From NCBI GenBank assembly GCA_002946415.1, contig NJPS01000076.1, positions 1-64,000 of the forward strand: DNA of 64,000 nt, read 5' to 3'. Made by a program: the position numbers and the translations under genes. Source of the DNA: Rutstroemia sp. NJR-2017a BVV2. Its lineage: Eukaryota > Ascomycota > Leotiomycetes > Helotiales > Rutstroemiaceae. Below the pieces are notes generated by a model. That model did no database searches. It saw only the letters and a program-made list of their open reading frames with translations, and had not been told where the DNA came from. Shown here in pieces: positions 13,030-23,925 of this stretch (position 1 is the first letter of the stretch; each line of letters opens with the position of its first letter).

Positions 13030-13659
13030 GTCGGGTTCTTTTGGAAGAATTCTATGGATAGGATGGGTTGGGTTGGTGATGACAATGATCTATGATTGAA
13101 TGAAATGAGAAATTTATGAAAGAAAGATGTATTTTGTTTGTTCCCTCTTATGAAGGAAGAGGTTCTGGTTCGGTTGGGTTGGGATGCACGCACGCACGTT
13201 GTGCTTTTAGTAAATAGATTGGAAGGATGGGATGGGATGGGATGGAAAGACTATTTGTCTGTTTATTTATCTATGGATGGAAAAGCGGATGTTTTTGTTC
13301 TTGTCTATATACCATACATATATAAGATACCATAGCATAACCAAATGTATCATTTCCTGATTCATAGCACGTCTTTCCTTCTCCTGTTTTGCTGTAAATG
13401 GAGGATGGATATTGGTGGAGTGGCTGCGAGATGTGACCTGAGCTTCTCGGCTATAGATTTCGTAAGATTGTTCGTGGATGGTATCATCTATAACGCCATT
13501 CTTGGAAAACAGAGCAGTGTATATGACCGTCTTTAGCTTAGCACGTTTCTATATCCTGAGGGGGGTGATAGGGTAGCAGGCTTACTGCTGCCCGCAAGAT
13601 GAAAATGAGAACTCTCTGTCTCCCTTATCCAAAATAGCCCTACCTACCTACCCCTTGAC
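13030..13659. other. Convergent 3' flanks with a GGATG repeat
   Basis: This is the 3' flank of the tamA-like gene and of the MFS gene, which converge here. It includes a short (GGGAT)n-type run at 13221-13245. No gene is seen. Confidence 0.5.
13221..13245. repeat. GGGAT microsatellite
   Basis: About five imperfect units of a 5-bp motif (GGGAT) lie in the presumed 3' UTR region of the tamA-like gene. Confidence 0.7.
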
Positions 13660-15265
13660 CTAATTTCCATCCTCAGCAGCTCTCCTCCTCTCCTCCTCTT
13701 CTCCCCTCTCCTCCTCTTCTCTCCTCTCCTCCTCAGCTTTATCCTCATGCGTCTTATGCCCCACAAACGTAGCCAAAAGCCCCAAATCATACGTAGCTTT
13801 CAGAGTCCCCGCCGCAACAAACACCACCCAGAAAAGATGGTTCGCGACCAGCACACCGGTGATAACCGGAGCGAGCGATTGCGCAAATGTCTTGGTTACG
13901 TTGAGAAAGCCCATGACGGCGGTGCGCTCGTTGGAATGCACGATCGAGGCGATGAAGGCGGTGCGCGGGACCGTGTCCATGCTGGAGGTGGAGTAGCGGA
14001 GGAGGAAGAAGATCATGGCGGGGAGGAGGGTGTTGGGAACGGGGATCAAGGCGAGGAAGATGGAGGAGGGGAGGTGGGTGAATACCATTGTCTGAAGGTG
14101 GTTAGGAATTGGGTTTAGGGGTTGGATGGATAGGAATGAATGGGGGCTTACTTTGATGTTGCCGAGACGTTTGGCTAGGGATGAAGAGGCGAGCATGGAA
14201 CATGCGGTAATGACGTTGGCGGTGAAGAATAGTGATCCTAGTTTTCCTTCTTCGAGGTTGAATTTCTCGTGGAAGAAATATGTTACCCAGGAGCTAGTAA
14301 ATGTGTTAGACGAAGTAAACCATCAAATCCTAAGTTATACTCACGGAGTAACAAGTCCCGATGCGAACGAGTCAAGTCCCATCAAGAGACACAGGTCCAG
14401 CACGACAAGCCTGCTTTCCTTGCTGATATCAGGAAGCTTAGACCTGAGGAAGCTCTTCTTGGGTATCACATCTTCGGCCCCTTCTCCAAGCAAAGGAGCC
14501 GTTTCCGGGTCCTCGATTGGCGCAGTCTGCTTTTCGGCCTCAACGGCATGACTGAGTACTACTGACAGCACGAATTTAGTGAGTCCAAGCACTCCATATC
14601 CCCAGAAGACAGCTCTATATGCAGCGATATCCTCCCAATCCAAAGAGAATCGGAGATAATTGACGACCCAGCCACAGATAATCAGCCCCAAAGCTTGGCC
14701 AGAGACGCCTATCAACGAATACCATGCATATATATCGCTGCGCTTCGCTACAGGAGTGAGTTGTGCGAGGGTTGATTCTTCAATTGCTCGGAATGGTCCG
14801 ATTTCATTTCCACTTTATTTACGCATGTGCATTAGCCACCAGTACAGTATCACAAGCTGATGCCAAGAACAAGCATAATAATTCGTACCTGGGACTAATA
14901 ACTCCCAATACCGCCGCAGCAAGCAACGCCCAATAGTTCCCACAGCTCGCAAACACAACCCCGCTCCCGGTCATCAGAAGCGACCCCACGGCCAAAATAC
15001 TTTTTCGTCCCAGTGCATCGGCGAATAATGTTAAGACGAACGAGATCAGCGTGTCACCGATAAGCGTCAGGGTCATGAAGAGCCCAATCTTCGTCTCGGA
15101 GACGTGCAGCGCGGAGAGGTACACGACGAGGATCAGAGTCGAAGCGCCGTATGCGAACATGCGGGTGAAACGCTGGAGACAGAGAAGCTTGGTGTCGCGT
15201 GAGGAGTGGTAGAGGGAGGTGAGACCCAGCTCGGAAAGAACCTTTGAAAGCGCTTGCGATGCCAT
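13660..15265 (-). CDS. Major facilitator superfamily transporter
   Basis: Four exons, 15265-14889, 14812-14345, 14293-14152 and 14091-13660, close in frame to 472 residues. Ten to twelve hydrophobic segments are visible. Between segments 2 and 3 is the MFS-type signature FADALGRKSI, and a conserved GNEIGPFRAIEES loop follows the first intron. A cytoplasmic loop carries acidic and Ser-rich sequence before segment 7. It is an integral plasma- or vacuolar-membrane transporter, and the substrate cannot be told from sequence. The last 30 residues are a Glu/Arg/Lys-rich tail encoded by a purine-rich simple repeat. The start is uncertain: an in-frame Met exists at 15358, and an ATG-GAC followed by GTGAGT near 15409-15417 suggests a 5' UTR intron ending in CACCACAG just before the chosen ATG. 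Confidence 0.85.
13670..13742. repeat. Imperfect purine/pyrimidine simple repeat inside the MFS coding sequence
   Basis: On the + strand this reads as CTCCTCCTCTTCTC-type pyrimidine repeats, and on the coding strand as GAGGA repeats. It encodes the highly charged C-terminal tail of the transporter and is likely to vary in length between strains. Confidence 0.7.
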
Positions 15266-16177
15266 TGTCACGGCCTGTGGTGTGCTTCGTCTTGAGCGTG
15301 TTGGTACTCGTAGGCGGATAGATATTATCTGGGGAGAGATATGGGCGGTGTGGACCACAATTGGAGATGATGCAACTGCCTGGCAAGCTATCTCCAGAGG
15401 ATATGACTCACGTCCATGATGGATTCGGGGGAAAGCTGTGTAACGGGCGGAGATTATAAGTTACGAGTACCATCTTACGAATCTGCAATTGATAGCTTGC
15501 ATGCGACCCGCAAGCTAATTGGCCGAAGTGCATCCTGTAGGGATGTGGTCGTTGCTTTGTTGCTTTGAAGTATTGCAGTTATCCTTACGAAGTAAGGGTT
15601 GCTGTCACTGAAGTAATTTTACTGGGCCTTGAAGCTTGTTTTCTCGTACTTGGTCCACACCCCACTTGCCGCACTCGGCCCGTCGCCTTCACCTGAACCT
15701 CAACGTGCTTCTTACAGTACTTCGTTCTTACTCATGTATTGCCAGAGCCTCATTCTGCACTTCATTCATCCCTTTCGCATCAGTGGGCACTATGATGGGA
15801 TGTTTATCAAGCTAATTCAGACAGCTTTGATGATGCTTTTCTCTCTTTGTAGGACCACAGCTAGGAAATCCTAGATTCTTCGAAAGTCGCGAAGAATTGA
15901 CATCTCCTCTAAGAATACCAGCCATTTTCGTTACGTCTTTTCTTTATTTTTCAATGCAATCATTTACAAATGCGTCCAATCAATCTGTTTTGCACAAATG
16001 CTTTGTTTGTGTTCCTTCAGAATGTACACGCTTCCGATCAAGGGTAGAGGCATGCTGAAGATCTCTTTGTTTGATCTTTTAGTACTATCAGCGCAAAGTT
16101 AAACTATTCTTCCCAATTGCTTCTCCAACACCTCTACATATCAATAGTACCGTAGCTCTCTGCAAATCTGCATCAAC
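15266..16177. other. Divergent intergenic region (MFS / AT-hook-like protein)
   Basis: About 0.9 kb of shared upstream sequence for the two divergently transcribed genes. It includes the possible 5' UTR intron of the MFS gene. No other gene is supported. Confidence 0.5.
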
Positions 16178-18780
16178 ATGCCGCCAAAGAAAAGTGCTGC
16201 CGTTCCTCTTAGGGCAAGACTTCCTCGGAAGGCCAAGGGCTCACAACCGCCGGTGTCAGAGACCCCCAAAACTACAAGCAAGGTTACCAAGAAGGCAGCT
16301 CCATCTCAAAAGCTTAAACCTGGCAGAAAACCTGCGGTCAAGTCTGGCACAGGTCAGAAAGGGAAGCATGTAACAATCGAAGAGGGGCCCCCAGTAGTAA
16401 GACGTGGAAGACCTTCCGACTCAATAGTCAGGCAGGACGCATCGTACCCCAATCCATTCTCTTCAGACAGCTCAAGAAATAGTACTGCTAGCCTTTATTC
16501 AAAATGGACTGGCGGCCTTCCGACACCATATCCTCGCTCAAGCGGTGCAGTTTCTCACGCACCTGATACGACTTCCCGAGGATTTAATGAAGCATTGGGA
16601 TACAAATATTCACCAGGTTTTGGAGGGGCGTCAGGATTCTCAGGATTCTTCGCGAAAGCCAATACAGGGCGACAAAGCTTTGGAGCTCCATCATCCGCAG
16701 ATGGTGCAAGACCGAAAGCAACAGGCCGCACGTCTAGTAGCATTGCTGCGGAGAATGTATCCGATTTCTTCACTAAACTTGGTTCTCCAAGTGCGCCAGG
16801 ATTTCCATCTTTCGAGCCCGGATACCCTTACCCGGGCAACTCAAGTTCCTGGTTCTCACCTAAGCAATACAATGCACCTTGGATGCAGACTCCACCGCCC
16901 CCTCATTACTCGGGCCAGACACACGATACCTTGTTTGGAGGGCACCTACCCAATATTGCTGGTTTCGGCGCTCGGTCGAATTTCCAAAACCCCACACCTT
17001 GGTCATACCCACCACCAGATGACAGCTATAGTTACAATCTCCCTTTGGACTTTAGAGCGACGTCTCCTGCAGACGACGTTGAAGGTACGACTGCAAACCC
17101 CGAAAATGGCACTGCGCCTGCTGCTCCCCCTGTTCCCGAGCTTGGCATCAAAGAAAGCAGAATGACAAGGGAAAAATCTATGCTCGTGCCCGGAGGGAGG
17201 ATTATCAAAACAACTACCACAGTCTTCATTCCGTCGGAAGGAGGGCAGCAGAAAAATGAAAAGGCAAAAGGTGTGCCTGAAGACAAGATTGGAATATTTG
17301 TCACAGATAAAGATGGACATATTGAGGCTGAAGAGGGCGGGTGGCTGCAGGTGCTTAATAGGATCGAACCGTGGGAAGTAGAAGCCTTGCTCGACCAGAA
17401 TAGAATGAGATACAGGAAGAGGAATGCTGCCAGGTATGGAATCTCCAAGAAACCTGTTAAGAAGAAACCTATTGGCAGAATCACACGAGGCAAGAGTGGT
17501 CCAGTAAATACTGTGAGAAAGCCGCAACAAGAGGAAACCGCTGCAGAGTCGGCTTCGAATGATAGAACGACTGGCTCTACCCCGACCTTCACGCTCGGGC
17601 CTAATCATCCTATCAACCAGAATCCTCCAAAAGCGAAACCCCCGAAGAAAGCACTTCCCTCGCCAACGCTCAAGTCTATCACTGCAAGGAAAAAGAGCAC
17701 AACTTTATCTAAAAGAGGTAAGAATATTACCTAATTGAACCACCCGTAGTTCGCTTGGTGAGTCTGGACAAAATTCAAGACGGCATCCACTAATCATGAG
17801 CAGTGAAACCCCCCGAACCTCTCATTCTTCGCCGATCTCGACGCACATCACGCGCCCCGTCCCGCTACTCCCCAGCACCTGCTTCAGACCGTCAAAAGCC
17901 AGCAGCCAACGCGAAGCCTGGTCAATCAGACGTGTCTAAAATCCGAAAAAGCAAAGCTCTCTCCTCACCTCCATTTACAGCCACACCACAAAACAAAACC
18001 ACATCTTCAGAACTCAACAGCCATCTAGCGAATGCCGCTCGTCTCGCCCTGAACGTGCTGAACCGCACCAGCAAAGATCTCATCACAGACCTGCAAACCC
18101 TCACAGATGCAATGACCCACCTCGACGAAATCCAACAGCGCAAGACGTCCGCTCCGCTCCGCGCTGATCCCGAAGTAAAACGCCGACTAACCGCCATCCA
18201 AGGGACCATCCAGCGCGCATTCGAAGCGAGCATCGAGCGCGCCGTCTCCAAAGCCGTCGCCATCGAACGAAAAAAGATGTCCGGCGCCCGCGACGCACTC
18301 CGCGAGTTCCAGAAATACTACACAGCTATGCTAATGCTGCGGGACCTGCAACTCAAACACGTCTACGGCACGAAATACGTCGTGCAAGTTGACGGCGCTC
18401 GGCAGAAAATGCAGCAGTGTTTGAACACGGCGGTGATGGAGCATCTGACTATGGTTGATATATCGACCGAGCAGATGGAGAAGAGGCGGGGCAAAGCGGC
18501 TGTGGAGGCGGGGGAAAGGTTTCAGGAGGAGTTTTGGCTGGTGGCTGCGTTGAGGCACGTGTTGGGGGGGTTTGATGAGGTGTTTGCGTTTGAGCCGAGG
18601 GTTGGGGTGGAGACGAGGCAGAATGTAAAGACGAAGAGGTTAGTGAAGGGGTGGAGGAAGTTGTATGGGAATTGGACGGCGGATGATTGGGCGAGGTATG
18701 AGGCGGAAAAGATGGAGGATCAAGTGGCTTTGAAGGCCACTAAGAGAGCTAGTTTGGGTGAGATGGTGAAGAGTGTATGA
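16178..18780 (+). CDS. Unrecognised basic nuclear-type protein with AT-hook-like motif
   Basis: Exons 16178-17717 and 17804-18780 join in frame (AGAG/TG to Arg-Val) to 838 residues. I do not recognise the family. The first 85 residues are Lys/Pro/Ala-rich and include an AT-hook-like core RRGRPSD, suggesting nuclear DNA binding. Residues about 90-300 are Ser/Gly/Pro/Tyr-rich and look disordered. A compact segment around residues 330-420 (tTTTVFIPSEGG to WEVEALLDQNRMRYRKRN) may be folded. The C-terminal 280 residues are helical and charged, with coiled-coil potential from about NSHLANAARLALNVL onward, and end in a Trp-rich piece (GNWTADDWARY). The second exon is C-rich up to about 18310, then G-rich. 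Function is unknown. A chromatin or kinetochore role is possible but unproven. Confidence 0.8.
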
Positions 18781-19516
18781 TGGGTTATTTGTGGCGCTTT
18801 GGTTCAAAAACAGGTTTGGTTTTATCGATTTAGAGATTGGAGGCTTTGCCAAGTCAATACAACAGATTGTTTTTCCACTAGTTCATTGCCGTCTTGATTG
18901 TATTGTGACCACGAAACTTATTACCACTCAGATCTAGAGTTGAAGTATTTCTCAGTGCATTATGTTCACTTCCTCTTTCATATACTTACTACCAAGACAG
19001 ATACAATCACAACTTGAATTGAACTTCATACTACTTCATTGTGAGAAAAGCAACAGCTGCGAAGCATTGCCACTTATCTACTATCTCCAGGTGATAACAT
19101 ATCTATGCATTCCAACCAGCTCCAAGAACACAGCGCAAGCATTTTCAGCTTCACTGCTGCTCCCGTGTACCCAGTCTCGGGTGTCTAGATTACACTATTA
19201 CTGGTCCGTGACCAGTCTTGTTTCGGAAAAGGAATGTACCGAACAGTGCATCGTTCGAAAGAGAGGAAAATAGTAGACGAAAGAACATGGTACAAGATCT
19301 CGACGTTGCGAGACGGAGGAATAAAAAATAGCAAGAACTGGAGAGAATGTCTCTGGTCATCGCCAGATTTTAGAAATGACAAGTAGCAAGGAATGACGCG
19401 AAGAACGTTTCCTTCATCGGAAGACAACTGCAACGATCATTAAAAGACTGTAAGGACAACCTCATATAAAACCCAACCCGAAATTCCACCACAAACAAAA
19501 AAGCAACAAATTTCTT
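18781..19516. other. Convergent intergenic region
   Basis: AT-rich 3' flanks of the AT-hook-like gene and of the DapA-family gene. No gene or RNA is seen. Confidence 0.5.
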
Positions 19517-20668
19517 CTAAAGACTTTTCTCCATAAAGACCAACTCCCTGAAACCCTCTTTCCACTTCTCCATCTCAGCCTCCGTAGGCCGCGGTAACGG
19601 AGCACGACCAAACCCACCATACCCCAACCACGCCTGCATGCCAGCTTTCGTACTAATGATACCACCCTGGATAGCGGCCCAATCACCTCTCGCAACGACT
19701 TCCTGCAGGCGTTGCGCCTCGGGCAATTTCCCATCGCGGAAGAGTCTGGTGATTTCGATGCACGATTTCGGGGCAATGTTCGCCAGGCCGGCTAATATGC
19801 CATGGCCGCCGCCAATGAGACTCTGCAGGGTGAAATCGGCACTACCGCCGAGCACCAAGAAGGGCGGGGCATCTGCGGTGTGATTGTGTGGCTTGGAGGA
19901 TTGGGTTGCTGCAACGATGCGGTTTAATTTGCCCGTGTTGCCGCAGGTGAGCTTGACGCCAACGATGTTGGGATGCGTTGATAATTGGATTATGATATCA
20001 GATGATAGATCCATGCCGGAAACGGCGCCGGGGTAGTTGTATATTATTAATGGAATGGGGGATTGATCTGCAATGGTGGTGAAAAATTCAACGACGGAAG
20101 CAGAAGATGGCGAAAAGAGAGGCGCGTAGTAGGAAGGTGGTAAAATGAGTGCGTAATCCCCGCCAGCAGCAAACGCCTCTCGGCAATACTGGATTGTCTC
20201 TCTAACAGATTGAGCACCGCACCCGACAATTATGGGAAGGTGCTGGAAGCCAGCGGAGGTCAATGCTGCACGTGTCGTTGCGGTGACGGTGTGACGTTCA
20301 GCGTGTGTGAGGTGAACAGCTTCGCCGTTAGAACCTTGAGTCGTAAGACCAGCTACACCTGCCTTGGCTAGACGAATTGCGTGGTCTGAGATAGTTGCCG
20401 TATCGAGGTCCTCCGTGTCAGGATCGAAGAAGCATACTGTTGGCACGTAAACCCCAGGAACTAGTGGGCGCACCGCTTGGCTTTCAGCTTCCATTATTGA
20501 GTTGCTATCTGGAGTGCTGTATATAGAGTCATTCGTTTGAGAGTCGGCGTACATGCTGTCTGCGTTGCTGGAGATTCCCAGGTTAGAACTGCTGGGTCGG
20601 AAAGGTGTGATGTTGTAAAGATCCTGCGAGAAGCTCCTGGGTGAAGGTGCATCATTATGGGGCGACAT
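19517..20668 (-). CDS. DapA-family class I aldolase (dihydrodipicolinate synthase / 2-keto-3-deoxy-sugar aldolase type)
   Basis: A single exon of 383 residues from the Met at 20668; an in-frame Met at 20755 would only add a hydrophobic leader that looks like translated 5' UTR. The TIM-barrel DapA domain starts at about residue 65 (VPGVYVPTVCFFD). Its hallmarks are present: GSNGE at 112-116, the YNYPG tyrosine Y212, and the Schiff-base lysine K239 in VGVKLTCG. Fungi lack the lysine-forming DapA pathway. Such genes usually encode pyruvate-releasing aldolases, such as L-threo-3-deoxy-hexulosonate aldolase of galacturonate catabolism or 4-hydroxy-2-oxoglutarate aldolase. The KLTCG-GKLNRI neighbourhood resembles the hexulosonate aldolase group, but substrate choice is inference. 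The Ser/Asn-rich extension of about 60 residues before the barrel is unusual. The enzyme is probably cytosolic. Confidence 0.88.
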   Translation of the reverse strand: MSPHNDAPSPRSFSQDLYNITPFRPSSSNLGISSNADSMYADSQTNDSIYSTPDSNSIMEAESQAVRPLVPGVYVPTVCFFDPDTEDLDTATISDHAIRLAKAGVAGLTTQGSNGEAVHLTHAERHTVTATTRAALTSAGFQHLPIIVGCGAQSVRETIQYCREAFAAGGDYALILPPSYYAPLFSPSSASVVEFFTTIADQSPIPLIIYNYPGAVSGMDLSSDIIIQLSTHPNIVGVKLTCGNTGKLNRIVAATQSSKPHNHTADAPPFLVLGGSADFTLQSLIGGGHGILAGLANIAPKSCIEITRLFRDGKLPEAQRLQEVVARGDWAAIQGGIISTKAGMQAWLGYGGFGRAPLPRPTEAEMEKWKEGFRELVFMEKSL

Positions 20669-23600
20669 AGTGAATAGGGAGTTGCACGTAAATCGGAGGC
20701 TGAATCTAAGGAGTGCTAGAAGGAGAATCCAGTATAATAGCACTTGCTGATACACAAGACTTCGAATGACAACTATTTAGAATCAAGCCGAAAAGAAGAC
20801 GTGAATAAGTCCAGGCAAGAAAGACACCAAGAAGATCGAGATGAAGAAGAATTCTGAGTGCGCAGACACGAACTGGTTAGCAATGGCCTGATTATGTAGT
20901 TTTTCCCTAGGTCTGGCTGGTTCTGGTGGCGCATAAGAAGGGCCTCGTAAATTCTCAAGTAGTGTGGGGGTAAACACCTTCAAGGATCTGACCTCGTGGC
21001 TCGGCTTGTTACTCCCTGGTCATGTTTAGTGAATGAAGAAGCTACGGATGCAAGATGGAGATTGCGGGGCAGATACACATGTCAACCCGATAGAAGGTAT
21101 CGTGAACATCGACAACTATATTTTTGGCCGGAGTGTAGCCGGACACGCCAGGTCAATCCTACCATCTTCTACCTCACACCTGGTCCTGGGATGACGGCCG
21201 GAAGTCCCAGAACGGCAATGAGCCATTTATTTGCAGAATCCATATATCAGCGTGCTGCATTGTCGATTCTCCATCAATGGCAGTCGATGAAATTGCAAGG
21301 GAATCAATAACGGACGGTATGAGAGAACGGCTTCAACCACACAATTGATTGCCAAGCGAATGTATGGGAGAAAAAGGAAATGTAATTGCCCAATTCAACT
21401 CACTGTGCGTTTCGGCGCCGTTCGCTCCTTCCTAGATAATCCCGTCCAGCAGTCTTGTTGCCTGTTTCATTATTTCCAGCTCCAGCAGCAATCTTCCTTG
21501 CTTTTTCGTTCCCGAGACTGCGCTGCAATCTATCAGACACCTGTATGGGGCGAAACTATTTCCTCGGAGGCGATGATTGCACCAAAGAGAAGCTCAGCGC
21601 AATCTCACTCAGCACATTTAACGTACATCCATCCAGACACCAACAGCCATATCCATATCCGGAGCTGAATGTTAACAGACCTCACCGCTCATATGGAAGG
21701 GCTATGAGATTGGCTGGACTGGTGAGCCAGCGGATGCCCGATCCTCCCTATTCTCTTGTATAGAGGCTAACCTTTGGTAAACTTGCAGCAGCTGCAGGAT
21801 AAAATGTCTGCTGATACGGCATGATGACCTCAGTCCTTCTCGCGGGGTCGATGATTCCTAAGTGTAGGATCATTCCCAAGCGGGCCTAGTTTATCGAGAC
21901 GATTCAGGAGCGCCAGGATCGTGATGTTGGTCGAGTGGGCTGTTCCAGTAAAATGTGAGAATTTGGCGTGGCAGCGTGGGGGTCCAAAGGACTGAAATAC
22001 GTGAGGTAAGCTCAGCCAATGAAGGCGATTCGCGCACAGGGATTTGCGAGCTCTTGGCACATTTGACCTCGAAATGAGGGGCTTCATGTGTCGACCTGCA
22101 ACCCCTCCAGCAAACGGATCACCAAAAAGACGATATTACATAACGAATCCGAACGCGGTTAAGTCACCAGAGTATCGCCTCCCTCAGCACATTGTTAGCA
22201 TCACACTATCGCCTCACGCTTCAGCTGTCGCTATACTAGCTGGCGACGCTGTGCAATACGATGTATAACATATTCATCTTGGACCACTGATTGCTCTCCA
22301 ATACGACGCCAAGCCCGACCTATAGATCATTTATGACAAAGAGATTTTTGTTTGACTACGTGTGCCTCGGTCCTAAATGAGTTGCGCTTACATATCGCTT
22401 TCTACTGAAGGTGGAGCAGCGACAGCAACATCGAAAAGGAGCAGCTACGGATGTGGAACAACAATCCTGCAAGAACATACCTGCAACAGTTGCGTGGGCC
22501 GATTGCTGATCCCTATATATCATGCCGAATCCAGAACTCGGTACGGCCTCATTTGGTTGATCGCGTGCACCGGAGGTACTAATAATAGGAAGTCTCCTGA
22601 CATTTTCCACGTACCTGAAAATTCTGAGTGGTCCAGTCGACACACGGAAGAATTTTCCAAAAGCTCTGTTGTGCAGTGTTGGTTACACAGTGGTGCCCCC
22701 ACGCGAATCGCCATTCGCTGAGAGATTCGAAGTAGTACCTGCACACAAACGCTGTGGCATTGCGGGGAAGAACAAAACTCGTGCCCAAAAAACTTACATC
22801 CACCCCCATGGGGAGGTTGGAATCCGGGGGCGTGTGGGAACACAGAGCCGCATCCACCCGTGTCTTCAACCCCCACGGAACCACCAAAGGAAGAGCCAAA
22901 CGGCTACGATACTTCATGGCCCGGTGCAGAGGAATACTGCAAGTTCCTTCCACGGTGAATTGTGCTCAGGCTCCGGACCTTGAAGGGGTCTTTACGGTCC
23001 TGCTTATTCATGGTCGTAGCACGGTCATCATGGTACAGTAGTCTGGACGTTTTCCCCAAATCCTTGTATACGCACTATGCATCGGGTCGGCCCATGCCTA
23101 TGCACATTAACAGGGTCCATTCTACCTGCGGCTATCGGTATCGGCTCATGACGCGAAATGTGTGCAATTTCTATTGGACTTGGCATTACCAGGTCAGCAC
23201 ATGTGGTCCGGGGATGTACACTTTATCCGATGTGACATTCATGCTTCCCGGTGAGGTTACCTCTGCCGGTGGACTGCGTGTCATTCTGTTCTGAGGCGGC
23301 AGTGCTAGTAGCTTGGAGGTGCTTATTTGTATAGCTTTTTGTGGGGGTCATTCACAGTTGTTAAGAATCTCTGCTTAGAATATCTCGGGATCTCAGAAGT
23401 CGATTATCGTACGATCCTATGAGCTGTTCTACTTGTGCTCTCGCTATAGGCCTTTGATGAATAGTTTCAAACTATTATATCCTTGAAATGGGGAAAGTTT
23501 GCCGCCTTTATTATATCATCCTCTTGTGCAACTTCGGAAGTAATCTTACTAGTTTATAATCTCGCTTCTCCTTTCTTCAGATAGCCCATCGGGGCTTGTC

Positions 23601-23925
23601 AGACATGGCCGCTACAAGTGTTTTTGGCAAATGTGTCTCGCATTGAATTCACCCAGATTATTCGTCGAACTTCTTTGCACCTTACACAGGAGGATTCGCT
23701 CATGAAGTAGAAGATTTAGATTTATCGCTTATCCTTTGACTTCACTACTGTCTTTTTCTCCTCGGCGTGAATCCATTCGAAGTTCCACACAGGTTCAGAC
23801 GTTGAACACGACACTGATGCTCCTGCATTCTAAGGATGGGAACCATCTCAATCTCTCAAAACTCCAATATTCCAAGATACCCACCCACTTCCCAACTTAT
23901 GACCTTTCCATCAACCCCGCTCCCC
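20669..23925. other. Gene-poor region, 3.3 kb
   Basis: Open frames are 125 residues or shorter, occur on both strands and lack introns, domains or codon bias. Base composition is near 50% GC, so this is not an obvious RIP-degraded AT-rich block. I see no transposon ends, long repeats or RNA genes. The part next to 20668 is the upstream region of the aldolase gene. Confidence 0.4.

Noticed and set aside
16545..17608. 200-residue ORFs in other frames over the AT-hook-like gene
   Set aside because: No initiation context, domains or splice logic; the main frame joins cleanly to the second exon.
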